DNA from: Streptomyces olivochromogenes
Lineage (GTDB): Bacteria > Actinomycetota > Actinomycetes > Streptomycetales > Streptomycetaceae
Reading direction: 5' to 3'
Assembly: GCF_001514115.1 (NCBI RefSeq)
Contig: NZ_KQ948478.1
Span: 1-64,000, forward strand
Length of the DNA stretch: 64,000 bases
How positions within the stretch are numbered: the stretch's first letter is position 1; each line of letters opens with the position of its first letter. Positions 8,827 through 18,227 of the stretch are shown here, one piece after another. Below the pieces are notes generated by a model. It saw only the letters and a program-made list of their open reading frames with translations, was not told the origin of the DNA and did no database searches. A program made the position numbers and the translations under genes.

Positions 8827-10797
8827 ATGACCGAGATCAGCCGCCGCTCCTTCATCGGCACCGCCGCGGCCGGAGCCGCCCTCGCGGCCGGACTCCCCGG
8901 CACGGCCGAGGCCGCCGGCCACAACGCCCGCGACGGCAGCATCGCCGACGTCAAGCACGTCGTCATCCTGATGCAGGAGAACCGCAGTTTCGACCACTAC
9001 TTCGGCACCCTGAGTGGCGTACGAGGCTTCGCCGACCGCCAAGCGGCCGTCCTACCGGGCGGCGACCCGGTGTTCCGCCAGCCCGCCAGAGGCCGCAAAG
9101 AGGGCTACCTCCTGCCGTTCCGCATGGACACCACGAAGTACAACGCACAGAACGCGGGCGGCCTTCCGCACGACTGGGACACCGGCCACACGGCCGTCAA
9201 CGGCGGCGCCATGGACAAGTGGGTCGCCGCCAAGGGCGAGCGGACCATGGGTTACTTCACCCGGCAGGACATCCCCTACCAGTACGCGCTGGCCGACGCC
9301 TTCACCCTCTGCGACGGCTACTTCTGCTCGCTGAACGGCCCCACGGACCCCAACCGCCTCTACCTGTGGACCGGCACCGCCGGACCGGGAGTCGACGGCA
9401 CCACCGGACCATGGACCGACAACACACCGGTCACGGGCAACCCGGTGGCCGACTGGACGACGTACGCCGAGCGCCTGGAGGAGGCCGGCATCAGCTGGCG
9501 CGTCTACCACAACCCCGACGGTTCGGACGACCGTTACGGCGACTACGACGACAACGCCCTGTCGTACTTCAAGCAGTTCCACGCGTTCCCCAAGGACGAT
9601 CCGCGCTATGTCAACGCCATGACGAAGTTCGACCTCACGGCTTTCGACCGGCACTGCAAGGACGGCACGCTGCCCACCGTCTCCTGGCTGGTGGCGCCCT
9701 ACCTGTTCTGCGAGCACCCGAACGCCAGCCCCGACTACGGCGCCCACTGGGTCGACACCGCGCTGCAGTCGCTCTTCGCCAACCCGGAGGTGTGGAAGCA
9801 CACCGTCTTCCTGCTCATGTACGACGAGAACGACGGGTACTTCGACCACGTCATACCGCCGTTCCCCGAGCCGGGCACCAAGGACGAGTTCGCGAACGGC
9901 AAGCCCATCGGACTGGGCAGCCGGGTGCCGCTGTGGGTCGTGTCGCCGTGGTCGCGCGGGGGCTGGGTCAACTCCCAGGTCTTCGACCACACATCGGTGC
10001 TGCGCTTCCTGGAACGGGTCACCGGTGTGCGGGAACCCAACATCTCCGACTGGCGGCGCACCGTATGCGGCGACCTCACCAGCTGCTTCGACTTCGGCAA
10101 GCCCGACTACAGCATCCCGACGCTGCCCGACACGGTCGCCCTGATGGCCAAGGCCGACGCCGGCAACTCCCTGCCGCCGGTCAAGGTGCCCGACCAGCAG
10201 TCCATGCCGGCGCAGGAGCAGGGCCGGCGCCCGCACCGCGCGCTGCCGTATCGTCCGTGGGCCGACGTCACGGTCGACCGGACCACCGGCAAGGTCACCT
10301 GCACGCTCACCAACGACGGCAGCGTCGGCTACCACTTCAGCGTGCTGCCGAACGTCTCGCTGCCCTCTACCGGCACACCCTTCACGGTCCCGCCGCGCTC
10401 GTCCCGCACCTATGTGTGGGACGCCGCGGACACCGACGGCCGCTACGACTTCTCCGTGTACGGCGCCGATGGTTTCGTCCGCCGCTTCTCCGGCACCGTC
10501 GTCCGCACAGGTCAGGACGATGTGGCGGTGCCGTCGGTCACGGCGGCCCTTCGGTACTCCGGGCAGCCGGAGCACGCCTCGCTGGAGCTGGAGCTCCGCA
10601 ACGCCGGCGGCACCGAGGCGGCGTTCACGATCACGCCGAACGACTTCGTCGGAGAGGAGCGGACCGTGTGGGTCGGGGCCGACGACCGCACCCGCCTGAC
10701 GTGGCGCACCGATGAGGGGCGGTACGACGTCACGGTATCCGCGGCTACCGGCACCCGGTTCGCCCAGCGGTACGCCGGAACCGTCCACACCGTGTGA
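8827..10797 (+). CDS. Phospholipase C, phosphoesterase family, Tat-exported
   Basis: The 656-residue protein hydrolyses phospholipid head groups outside the cell by family assignment (bacterial phosphoesterase PF04185, non-haemolytic PLC group). An AAGGA site precedes the ATG. The N-terminus has a twin-arginine signal (ISRRSFIGTAAAGAALAAG, cleavage near AEA-A). Catalytic-family motifs are visible: QENRSFDHYFG (about 53-63), LPHDWDTGH, HWVDTAL and YDENDGYFDHV. Two C-terminal beta repeats (about 475-565 and 575-655, DUF756-like) follow. It is probably cotranscribed with the EEP-like gene and could be phosphate-regulated through the upstream repeats. A hairpin follows the stop. Confidence 0.92.
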   Translation: MTEISRRSFIGTAAAGAALAAGLPGTAEAAGHNARDGSIADVKHVVILMQENRSFDHYFGTLSGVRGFADRQAAVLPGGDPVFRQPARGRKEGYLLPFRMDTTKYNAQNAGGLPHDWDTGHTAVNGGAMDKWVAAKGERTMGYFTRQDIPYQYALADAFTLCDGYFCSLNGPTDPNRLYLWTGTAGPGVDGTTGPWTDNTPVTGNPVADWTTYAERLEEAGISWRVYHNPDGSDDRYGDYDDNALSYFKQFHAFPKDDPRYVNAMTKFDLTAFDRHCKDGTLPTVSWLVAPYLFCEHPNASPDYGAHWVDTALQSLFANPEVWKHTVFLLMYDENDGYFDHVIPPFPEPGTKDEFANGKPIGLGSRVPLWVVSPWSRGGWVNSQVFDHTSVLRFLERVTGVREPNISDWRRTVCGDLTSCFDFGKPDYSIPTLPDTVALMAKADAGNSLPPVKVPDQQSMPAQEQGRRPHRALPYRPWADVTVDRTTGKVTCTLTNDGSVGYHFSVLPNVSLPSTGTPFTVPPRSSRTYVWDAADTDGRYDFSVYGADGFVRRFSGTVVRTGQDDVAVPSVTAALRYSGQPEHASLELELRNAGGTEAAFTITPNDFVGEERTVWVGADDRTRLTWRTDEGRYDVTVSAATGTRFAQRYAGTVHTV

Positions 10798-10803
10798 GAC
10801 ACC

Positions 10804-10854
10804 GCCGGGTGGGACCGGGCGCCGACGACGCCGGATCGTCCGGGCCCACCCGGC
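10804..10854 (+). terminator. Hairpin after the phospholipase C gene
   Basis: Perfect 10-bp arms GCCGGGTGGG and CCCACCCGGC enclose 31 nt that can itself pair (CCGG cores). It begins 7 nt after the stop codon. There is no U tract, as is common in Streptomyces. Confidence 0.6.
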
Positions 10855-11599
10855 GTTCCGGCGTGCCCACCGCGGAGCCGACGGGCCGTTGCGGCGGTGC
10901 TGGCACTGGATCACCCTGCGTCGCCCACAGGGGTCGGTGGCCTTCACCTCCGCGCCCAGGTCCCCGCCACCGCCCACTCGAACCGTGCCCGGCATCCGTC
11001 GGGGCGCGTCAGGTCCCGCACCGCGCCCTCGAACCGGAAGTGGTGTAGGCCGTCCAGCTGCGACGGCCCGTAGCGCGAGCCCCTGGGCGCATACCGCTTC
11101 CCACCGAGCTTTCTGGTGTTGCCGGCAGACCCAGCCGACGCCCGCCAGCACCGCGAGCCTGCGACGCCGACATGGTTGTGACCGTGTCTCTGTGAAGGAC
11201 CCGCTTGCCCAGGTATGGGCCGACGACGCATGGGTCGTAGTCACATTGGAAGCCTGTTCACAATTTCGGGACACGACTCCGAGAGCCCCTCTCAGGGGGA
11301 GTTGCCGGTTGTCGTCGGCCGGCCCGGCTCGAAGTCGGCGCCCGCAGCCTACGGTCGTCGTTGTGAGTCTGGTCATGCGACGGCCGCCCGACGACAAGAT
11401 GGCAGATCAGCATCGAGCAGGGTCCCAGGCCGCCGCGTACTGACGAAGGCACCGGTCGTCGGCGTACTTGAGGGTGCTCAACCAAGTACAGACAGACGTG
11501 CTCAGTTGGGGATCACCGACGACGGCGGCATCAAGTACGCGTGCGGCGACTGCCGCAACGTCCCGGAGTTCGACGCAGGTTGGGCGGTTCCGTGACTAC
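10855..11599. other. Gap without a convincing gene
   Basis: Several open frames cross this stretch but none shows a recognised motif or a start with a ribosome binding site. The plus frame just before 11595 gives ITDDGGIKYACGDCRNVPEF, protein-like and ending in a stop, perhaps the tail of a lost gene. Confidence 0.3.
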
Positions 11600-11790
11600 A
11601 TGCCGGCCGCAGATCGGGAGGAGTTCCTGCGTCTCGTGGACAGGATCGCAGCTGAGCCTGAAGGCGCCGACAGACACCTTGCCTACACGACCGACGAAGT
11701 GACGCGCTCGGCCTGGGAAGACCACGTGATGGTCCACTACGTCGTGACGAGCTTCTACGTGGTCGCCATCGAGACGGACATCTACGCATC
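11600..11790 (+). pseudogene. Fragment of an unidentified small protein
   Basis: From an ATG at 11600 the frame reads MPAADREEFLRLVDRIAAEP, then DEVTRSAWEDHVMVHYVVTS and FYVVAIETDIYA, after which it turns arginine/serine-rich and non-protein-like with no nearby stop. The size and the HYVVTS strand loosely recall RelE-type toxins, but I cannot support that. The C-terminus appears lost. Confidence 0.3.
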
Positions 11791-11989
11791 CACAACGCGG
11801 CGCGCGGCTTCAACGAGGTGTAGAGCCTGTCCGGCGGATCTTGCCGGGCCCCCCTGGTGTCGGCGAGGAAAGCACGTCGGGGGCATGTGGGGATCAGCCC
11901 TCAGACAAAAGGCCGGCAAGCGCGTCAGCGTGGACCTCGAGGCCGAAGGTTCGACTCTGGGCCATGGTGGACTGACGCATCGGGCGACC

Positions 11990-12486
11990 GTGGCCAACTG
12001 CGGTGCCCGCAAGGAGGACTTGGTGCTGGAGCACCGGGAGGCGTTCGTCCGGAGCCTGGCCGGGCTCGCGGCCGGGTGCCTGGTGAGGGAGTCCGCACCT
12101 GGCGGTGCTGCGCGGCGCCTCCGAGGACGTCGTCGCCGGGGCCGATCGCCGGATTCGCGGGCCCGGAGTTCTCCCGGACGATCGACGACAGCCCGACGTT
12201 CTCCGCCTGTCCGCGGGCCCCGCACGAATGGCGCGAAGAGGTCTTCGCGGAGGTGCTCGCCGAAGCGACCGGTGCGACGGGCGGCGTCACCCCGCGTATG
12301 GCGGCGGCGCTCGTCGCGGCCCTGCACCACGTGCTGTTCCTGCCGACCCAGGACCTCGCCCTCGGTGGGCGGGACGGCCCCGAGACCGCGGAATTCGTGG
12401 CCGCCAAGGCGAGTCGATGCGCCTTCAATCTGCCGGACACCTGGCCTCGCGGACCGGGCGGTGCGGCCGGGCGGCTGCTCCCGTGA
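11990..12486 (+). pseudogene. TetR/AcrR-family regulator, frameshifted remnant
   Basis: Three plus frames together give a TetR protein lacking its N-terminus: KEDLVLEHREAFVRSLAGLA (end of the DNA-binding domain onward), then ASEDVVAGADRRIRGP, then RTIDDSPTF, HEWREEVFAEVLAEATGA and TPRMAAALVAALHHVLFL from the ligand-binding domain. Frameshifts near 12100 and 12150 and absence of the helix-turn-helix make it non-functional. No target gene is adjacent. Confidence 0.6.
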
Positions 12487-12805
12487 ACGAGCGGAGCGGG
12501 ATGAGGAGGGCAGGGGATCGGTTGTGGTCCGTCGGGTTACGGGTCTGTCCCAACGGGCGACGGCTGCGAACAGGTCCGCGACGGTGGCAGGAACCGCCGT
12601 CCCGGCTGGCCTGCGGCGCGTCCCGGCGCGGTCTGCCCGGTGATAGCGCGCGTTGTGCCTGGCTGTGCGTGTAACAGGAATGTCTTATGCGGCGGCTGGA
12701 CGGAACGGCCGACCGGGCAGGGCCGCTCCTGATGGTCGGAAACGCTCGCTCGTACCGACCCGTACCGAGCGGCCGACACTGCCAACCGATACTGAGGAAG
12801 AAACG
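12487..12805. other. Intergenic stretch upstream of the DUF4232 lipoprotein
   Basis: No coding feature is recognised. It presumably contains the lipoprotein promoter; the ribosome binding site GAGGAAG is at 12794-12800. No clear -35/-10 pair could be assigned. Confidence 0.3.
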
Positions 12806-13513
12806 ATGCGCGTTCACAAGCTCACCTTCGCCGCCCTGGCCGTCGCCGCCGGTCTCTCGCTCACGGCCTGCCAGAACGACGACGCCGGCAAGGGACAGAG
12901 CGACCCGTCGTCCGGGGCCACCGCCTCATCCGGGGCCACCGCGTCGCCCTCGGGCGGCGGTTCGGACTCGGGCAGTTCGGACCAGGGCGGCGCGAAGGAC
13001 TCCGCCGGGACGAGCTCCGCAACGAACTCCGGCGCAACGAGCTCCGGTGGGACGGGTACGGCTGCCGGGAACGGCTCCAACGCGAACGCCAAGGTCGGCA
13101 AGTGCCGCACCGACGAGTTGGAGATCACGGCGAAGGACAACACCATCGACGGCGACCCCGACGGCACCGTCGTGGTCGAGCTGACGAACCACAGCGGCCG
13201 GGACTGCACGATCTCCGGGTACGCGGGCGTCGACCTGAAGACCAACGCGGGGTCGCTGTCCGCGAAGCGCACCGGTCAGCAGGCCGACTCGGCCGTCCTC
13301 AAGAACGGGAAGTCGACGTACTTCCCCGTCAACTACCCGTTCAACAAGTCGGGCGGCTCCGGCGTCCGCGTCACCGGGCTGGTGGTGACCCCGCCGGACG
13401 AGACGAAGTCGGTCACCCTCAACTGGCCGGGCGCCGCCACGCTGCCCGTCACGGACGGCTCCGGCTCCCCGGTGAAGGTCGGCCCGGTCGGAAGCGCCGG
13501 TCAGGGCGGCTGA
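12806..13513 (+). CDS. DUF4232-domain lipoprotein
   Basis: The 235-residue protein starts at an ATG 5 nt after GAGGAAG. Its signal peptide ends in the lipobox LTAC (Cys22), so it should be lipid-anchored on the outer face of the membrane. Residues 23-95 are a low-complexity Ser/Gly/Thr/Ala spacer. The C-terminal domain from KCRTDELEITAKDN onward, with VVVELTNHSGRDCTISGY and a matching strand pattern, is DUF4232, a beta-sandwich common in Streptomyces lipoproteins. Function is unknown. It stands alone. Confidence 0.85.
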   Translation: MRVHKLTFAALAVAAGLSLTACQNDDAGKGQSDPSSGATASSGATASPSGGGSDSGSSDQGGAKDSAGTSSATNSGATSSGGTGTAAGNGSNANAKVGKCRTDELEITAKDNTIDGDPDGTVVVELTNHSGRDCTISGYAGVDLKTNAGSLSAKRTGQQADSAVLKNGKSTYFPVNYPFNKSGGSGVRVTGLVVTPPDETKSVTLNWPGAATLPVTDGSGSPVKVGPVGSAGQGG

Positions 13514-13601
13514 CCCGCACGCCCAGGGCGTGTTGTGAAAGTTGGTGTTGGGCATATGGAGTCCATGAAATTGCTGGAGGGCCAGGGGCGTTGATCACTT
13601 C

Positions 13602-14060
13602 ATGACTCAACGACCAGCGCCTCGCTCACTGTCCGAGGAAGCCCTCTCCAGCTTGCTTGGCCAGCAGCAGTTCGGCACGCTCGCCACCATCAAGCGCAGT
13701 GGCCACCCCCACCTGACAACCATGGTGTACAGCTGGGACCCCGAAGCCCGCATAGTGCGGTTCTCGACCACGACCGACCGGGTCAAAGTCCAGCACCTGC
13801 GGCGCGATCCACGCGCGGCGCTGCACGTGTCGGGCGGCGGCGTGTGGTCCTTTGCCGTCGCCGAGGGCGAGACCGTGGTCTCTGAGAGCACGGCAGTTCC
13901 TGGGGACGCGGTCGGGCGGGAACTGCTCGGGATGATCCCGAAGTCCGGGAGGCCCGAGGACGAAGCCGCGTTCCTGGAGGAGTTGGTTGCCGAGCGCCGG
14001 GTGGTCATCCGGCTGAAGGTGGACCGACTGTACGGCACAGTGCTCGACATCGACGGCTAG
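13602..14060 (+). CDS. PPOX-class F420/FMN-dependent oxidoreductase
   Basis: The 152-residue single-domain protein has the split-barrel flavin/F420 fold: FGTLATIKRSGHPHLTTMVY (beta strands around the cofactor phosphate), VRFSTTTDRVKVQHLRRDP and AALHVSGGGVWSFA. Length matches the family. Substrate is unknown. No strong Shine-Dalgarno is visible before the ATG. It converges on the IS5 relic 21 bp downstream. Confidence 0.87.
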   Translation: MTQRPAPRSLSEEALSSLLGQQQFGTLATIKRSGHPHLTTMVYSWDPEARIVRFSTTTDRVKVQHLRRDPRAALHVSGGGVWSFAVAEGETVVSESTAVPGDAVGRELLGMIPKSGRPEDEAAFLEELVAERRVVIRLKVDRLYGTVLDIDG

Positions 14061-14081
14061 CACGTATCGGGCCCGTGCTGG

Positions 14082-14960
14082 TCACAGCCACTCGTTGAGG
14101 ACTGCGACCAGCACGGTCGCTTCGTCGCGGACAACGAGCTTGTCGTACCTCGTTGCCACGGCCCGGTGCCGCTTGAGACGGTTGGTCCCGCACTCGGCAG
14201 CATGCCGCTCGCGGTAGTCGACGTTGTCGAATTTCGGCGGCCGACCGCCCCGGGAGCCGAGTCTCTGGAGGTTGCGGACCCGGTCCGCTGGGACCGGGAT
14301 GGTCGCCTTGATCCCCCGCCTTCGCAGGTAGGCACGGTTGCGGCGGGAGTCGTACGCTTTGACGGCCCCCGCCCAGGTCCGGCCTGCCGCGGGGCCGGCC
14401 AGGGCCAACGCGAGGCACCCGGATCGCCTCCAGGACCGGCTCGAACTGCGGGGAATCCCCACGCTGCCCGGCAGTGATCACAACCGACAGCGGCTTCGGC
14501 CCTTGCTCGACAGCGAGGTGGGTCTTGGTGCTCAGCCCGCCCCGGGAACGTCCAAGACCATGGTCGGCCGGCTCAACGGCAACGCCGTCGGGCGGCTCCT
14601 TCCGCAGGCCCCCCTATTCGACGCCCCGGCGGCGTGCTGGTGGGCCCGGCAGACGGTGGAGTCGACGTTCACATCCCGGGTGATCAGTCCCTCGCATCGA
14701 CCTACATCTGGAGCTGGGTGACGAGCCGCGCTCATGTGCCATCGCGCTGCCAGCGTCGGAACAAGGTCATAGATCCGGTCCCAGGGCCGTAGCGTTCCGG
14801 CACGTCGCGCCAGGGAGCCACCGGCGCGGGTCCGCCACCGTATGCCGTCTATCAGCTGCCGCCGCGTCCACACGCCATCATCCAGCCCGGCACCGAGTCC
14901 AACCACCTCGCACACACCAAGGCGCAAGCCCAGCAAGCCGCGGTCGGCTGACGCGGTCGC
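14082..14960 (-). pseudogene. IS5-family transposase relic
   Basis: Reading leftwards, minus frames give WTRRQLIDGIRWRTRAG, WDRIYDLVPTLAARW, EGLITRDVNVDSTVCRAHQ (first DDE Asp), VVITAGQRGDSPQFEPVLEA, then KAYDSRRNRAYLRRRGIKAT (second Asp) and ECGTNRLKRHRAVATRYDKL (Glu region) to LVAVLNEWL. The segments lie in different frames with a stop between them, so it is inactive. The C-terminal 126 residues are still continuous. Confidence 0.72.
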
Positions 14961-15047
14961 CCAGGCCTCGCACCGGCCCGCGTCCGGGAGGGGAACCCCT
15001 CGCCCCCCGCTGGGCATCAACAGCTCCAACTGGCCGCGCTCCCCTAT

Positions 15048-15069
15048 TGGTTGTAGAGTTTTCCAACCA
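15048..15069 (+). promoter_or_regulatory. Inverted repeat upstream of the ArsR-type gene
   Basis: TGGTTG and CAACCA arms are separated by 10 nt, 28 bp before the regulator's start. Winged-helix ArsR proteins usually bind such dyads over their own promoter, so autoregulation is likely but inferred. Confidence 0.45.
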
Positions 15070-15097
15070 CTGAAGACCCATGCAATGAAGGGGACCG

Positions 15098-15685
15098 ATG
15101 AGCACACAGGGCTCCGGTGCATCGCCCCGGCCGTGGCACGGTGTACACAAAGCGCTCGCCGATCCCCTGCGCATCCGGCTTCTAGAAGCGTTGTGGGAGA
15201 TGCCACAGTCCGCACGCGAACTCGCCGACCACGTCGACCTTCCACCTGACCGGCTCTACTACCACCTGAATCACCTCGAACGGGCCGGGCTGATCGAGAT
15301 CGCCGAATACCGGCCGCTGGCCCGCGGCAAGGTCGAGCGGGTCTATACCCCCGCGGTTACAGAACCCCCCAGCGATGCTGCGAACCCCGAAGAGATGGCC
15401 GAGTTCCTCGGCTCGATGCTCGACGCCACCCGGGCCGACATCAACGCTGCCTACCGGTCCAAGCAGACTGGGGGCCGCCGGGAGGTCGACCTGCATCGAG
15501 GTGCGCTGAGACTGACCGACGAGGCACTCGCTGAGTTGCGCGGTCACATCGAACGGCTCGCCACCCAATTCGGGGACCGCGACGCTCCAGGGGTCTGGAC
15601 GCGGGTGGTTGTCACGGTCGTCGACCTGCAAGACCGCCCATCCCCGGACGCCGCTCCCCCGCGACAGAGAGGTCGCCATGAATGA
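15098..15685 (+). CDS. ArsR-like winged-helix transcriptional regulator
   Basis: The 195-residue protein has a winged HTH at about 18-85: HKALADPLRIRLLEALWE, SARELADHVDLPPDRLYYHL and NHLERAGLIEIAEYRP. No metal-binding Cys pair is seen near the HTH, so it is not a classical ArsR metal sensor. The ATG is 5 nt after AAGGGG. The gene overlaps the next (DUF1707) by 8 bp, so the two are translated together. Confidence 0.85.
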   Translation: MSTQGSGASPRPWHGVHKALADPLRIRLLEALWEMPQSARELADHVDLPPDRLYYHLNHLERAGLIEIAEYRPLARGKVERVYTPAVTEPPSDAANPEEMAEFLGSMLDATRADINAAYRSKQTGGRREVDLHRGALRLTDEALAELRGHIERLATQFGDRDAPGVWTRVVVTVVDLQDRPSPDAAPPRQRGRHE

Positions 15686-16034
15686 CAGCGAGGAGCACAT
15701 CACCAGCCCCGCATTACGAGCCTCGGACGCCGAACGCGACCAGGTCGAGGCACAACTGCAACACCACTACGCAGTAGGCCGACTGACACTTCCCGAACTT
15801 GAAGAACGGGTGGTCGCGGCCTACGAAGCGCGGACCCGCGAGCAACTCCACGCCCTCTTGAGGGATCTGCCACGCGAAGTGGAAATACCTGCGTCACCCA
15901 TTCGTGTGATCGACTCCCGCCTGCTGATCGTCCTGCTGTGCGTCTCGCCTCCCGCGGCGCTCATCTACTGGCTCATCTCCCAACGCTCGGTCCGTCGAAG
16001 GGACCCGCGGCCACAGACCCTGGAATGTGCATGA
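15678..16034 (+). CDS. DUF1707 protein with one membrane helix
   Basis: The 118-residue protein has an N-terminal DUF1707 domain (LRASDAERDQVEAQLQHHYA, GRLTLPELEERVVAAYEART, ALLRDLP) and a C-terminal hydrophobic helix LLIVLLCVSPPAALIYWLI near 78-98. It is probably anchored in the cytoplasmic membrane with a basic tail inside. It overlaps the upstream regulator gene and is likely its operon partner and perhaps target. A second DUF1707 protein is at 24720-25379. Confidence 0.8.
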   Translation: MNDSEEHITSPALRASDAERDQVEAQLQHHYAVGRLTLPELEERVVAAYEARTREQLHALLRDLPREVEIPASPIRVIDSRLLIVLLCVSPPAALIYWLISQRSVRRRDPRPQTLECA

Positions 16035-16078
16035 ACAGGGAGACCTTAGTACTCCAGCGATAAATCGTGATCTTCATG

Positions 16079-16255
16079 TCTGAGTTGCGGCTTGGCGCCC
16101 TGATCCGCCGCAACCGCCGCACCGGTGAACTGGCCTACTACCGCTGCCATTCCACCGGACCGGTCACCTGGGCCCGCTGGGTCACCCTCGCCATGCTCGC
16201 CCACGCCTTCCTCGGCGTCGTCCGCGCTGACGACATCAAGCCCGATCACGCACCA
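16079..16255 (+). pseudogene. IS701-family transposase fragment with internal deletion
   Basis: The plus frame gives ELAYYRCHSTGPV followed directly by TWARWVTLAMLAHAFLGVV. In IS701 transposases these motifs are normally separated by the segment holding the last catalytic Glu. That segment is absent, and no upstream transposase sequence is recognised. Confidence 0.55.
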
Positions 16256-16331
16256 GTAAGTACAGCTTCCTCGGCGCTCACGACGGCCTCCCGGCCCTCG
16301 GACCGTCGGCCCGGCTCGTCCGTGGCTGCCG

Positions 16332-17027
16332 TCAGAGGCTCAGCAGCAGGTCCCGGACCGCGGCGGGCCGGGACAGGAACGGATGGTGGCCGGCCTCGAG
16401 TTCGACGACGCTGCCGGCCCGGCGGGCGAACTCGCGCTGTAGGCGTAGCGGGGTTCCGCGGTCCTGAGTGCAGACGAGGTACGTCGAGGGCACCTGGTGC
16501 CATGCGGCCGCCCCGACCACCTGCCCGGTCACCTGCACACTCTGCCGGGCAAGGTGGTCCGCCGCCTGCGCCTGGACCTCAGGGTCGCAGTCCTGCAGGA
16601 ACGTGTCCACGAGCAGCTCGGGGCGGACCCCGAACGTGCCGGCGTCGGGGTCGACGTCGAGGAACGGGGCAGGACTGCCGTCCCCGAACTCCGACAGGCT
16701 CTGCCCGACCTCGGGCAGGTAGCTGGAGACGAGCAGCAGATGGCGCACCGACCCGATTCCCGCAGCGGCTTCCGCGGTGATGATGCCGCCGTAGCTGTGG
16801 GCGACCACGATGGTCGGCTCGTCGCCGGCCTGCAGCACCTGTCGCACCGCGGCAACGTCCTCGGACAGCCCCGGACCGGCGACGCCGCCGGGCACGCCCG
16901 CCTCGCCGCAGCTCGGCAGCGCCGGGGCCACGCTCGGCACCCCTCGCTCCTGCAGCAGCTCGGCGGTGCGGTGCCACCACCACGACCCGTCCCGCACGCA
17001 CGCCCCATGCACGAACACGACCCTCAT
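16332..17027 (-). CDS. Alpha/beta hydrolase
   Basis: The 231-residue protein matches small esterase-like hydrolases: oxyanion region VFVHGACVRDGSWWW at the N-terminus, nucleophile elbow VAHSYGG (Ser about 80), and final AGHHPFLSRP with the catalytic His. The ATG at 17027 follows GGAGG. A TetR-family gene is divergent 76 bp away with an inverted repeat between them, suggesting the TetR protein controls the hydrolase. The substrate is unknown; family members act on short acyl esters. Confidence 0.85.
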   Translation of the reverse strand: MRVVFVHGACVRDGSWWWHRTAELLQERGVPSVAPALPSCGEAGVPGGVAGPGLSEDVAAVRQVLQAGDEPTIVVAHSYGGIITAEAAAGIGSVRHLLLVSSYLPEVGQSLSEFGDGSPAPFLDVDPDAGTFGVRPELLVDTFLQDCDPEVQAQAADHLARQSVQVTGQVVGAAAWHQVPSTYLVCTQDRGTPLRLQREFARRAGSVVELEAGHHPFLSRPAAVRDLLLSL

Positions 17028-17063
17028 CGCTGCCTCCACGTCTGCCTTGACTGCCTTTCGATC

Positions 17064-17085
17064 AACGGTAGACGTAGCCGCCGTT
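17064..17085. promoter_or_regulatory. Inverted repeat between hydrolase and TetR genes
   Basis: AACGG (17064-17068) and CCGTT (17081-17085) flank 12 nt in the short divergent intergenic region. Position and dyad symmetry fit an operator for the adjacent TetR protein. Confidence 0.4.
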
Positions 17086-17103
17086 ACGTGAAAAAGTCGC
17101 GCC

Positions 17104-17676
17104 GTGGGCAGACGACCGCAACCGCACATCAAGGAGAAGCTGCTCAATGCCTGCGCTGATCACGCCCTCGCGCACGGCCTCCCCGACCGGCTCGAGCCGC
17201 TGGCCACCGCCACTGGTACCTCAGCCCGCATGCTGATTTATCACTTCGGCACCCGCGACGCCCTACTGCGGGCAGTCCTCGGGCACGCGCGGCAACGCCA
17301 ACTCGACACATTCGGCGAGCTCCTGCGGGTGCGACCCGGCGAGCCCTACACGGCGACCCTGGATCGCGCCTGGACCTCCATCACCGGCCCGGACGGGCGG
17401 CCGTACCTGCGGATGTTCGGTCAGCTGCGCGAGAGCGCGGAGCAGCAGTTGTGGCCCAACTTCCGGCGCACCGCGACGACCGACTGGCTCGGACCGCTCG
17501 AGGACGGCCTGCGCAGCATCGGTCGGCCTGATCTCGCGACGCTCGTTCTCGCTGTCATCCGTGGTCTCCTCATGGACCTCGACGCCACCGGCGACACCAC
17601 CCGCACCGACCAGGCCTTCCGCGACTTCCTCGGCGCAGTCGAGCACCTGCCCAGCGGCTACCGCTCAAGCGCTTAA
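17104..17676 (+). CDS. TetR-family transcriptional regulator
   Basis: The 190-residue protein starts at GTG 17104. The N-terminal HTH includes EKLLNACADHALAHGLPD and TGTSARMLIYHFGTRDALLR (about 12-58). The C-terminal half is a helical ligand-binding domain. It is divergent from the hydrolase at 16332-17027, a common repressor/target layout. The inducer is unknown. Confidence 0.87.
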   Translation: MGRRPQPHIKEKLLNACADHALAHGLPDRLEPLATATGTSARMLIYHFGTRDALLRAVLGHARQRQLDTFGELLRVRPGEPYTATLDRAWTSITGPDGRPYLRMFGQLRESAEQQLWPNFRRTATTDWLGPLEDGLRSIGRPDLATLVLAVIRGLLMDLDATGDTTRTDQAFRDFLGAVEHLPSGYRSSA

Positions 17677-17963
17677 GCTCCCTGAAGCGTTGTCAGAACT
17701 CGCAGACGTCACCCTCCGGCGAAACCGAGCGCTCTCCAGGCTGAGCAACAAACGCTCTGAGATGCCACGTACAGATCCACCGTGACGGACCCCGGACGGC
17801 TCATGTCGGCGCCCGCGGTGGCAGGGCACACCGCTCTGTGGGGCGACAGCGTGCGTGAACCCAACGGCAGCCCGCGGGCATGACGACATGCGCGCAGCGG
17901 CCCCAGGCGAGAAAGTCTGAGGGACGCTGTTGTCGTACGGACAGGACCTCTCGTCTCTTCTCG

Positions 17964-18227
17964 TCAGACAGACCGTACGACGATGCCGTTGGTGCGCGCG
18001 GCAAACTCGCCCTCGTGGATGCTTGCCGCCAGGTCGAGGCGCTGCTGGAACTCCTGGTAGCTCGCAACCGGTTCGCCCTCCACTTCGAACGCCCATTCAT
18101 CGAAAGCGGCGCCCACGAGAGCCGCCTGGAGATTCGAAAGCAGTTTGACTCCGACAGGGGCGGGCGGACGCGGACGGGGCGACCGGGTAGTCAACTGCCC
18201 AGTTGGTGTGTGCCATACGGTGGACAC
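17964..18227 (-). CDS. Small hypothetical protein or fragment
   Basis: The last 60 residues look protein-like (VKLLSNLQAALVGAAFDEWA, SYQEFQQRLDLAASIHEG, ARTNGIVVRSV). The first part is Pro/Arg-rich, and no strong ribosome binding site precedes the GTG at 18227. It could be the C-terminal end of a gene whose beginning was lost. The flanking 17677-17963 and 18228-18429 show nothing recognisable. Confidence 0.35.
   Translation of the reverse strand: MSTVWHTPTGQLTTRSPRPRPPAPVGVKLLSNLQAALVGAAFDEWAFEVEGEPVASYQEFQQRLDLAASIHEGEFAARTNGIVVRSV

Noticed and set aside
9052..11397. 781-residue open frame opposite the phospholipase C gene
   Set aside because: It is an antisense shadow caused by high third-position GC; no motifs, start site or ribosome binding site.
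11531..11790. RelE-type toxin at 11600
   Set aside because: The similarity is only in a short strand, the C-terminus is lost and no antitoxin gene is adjacent.
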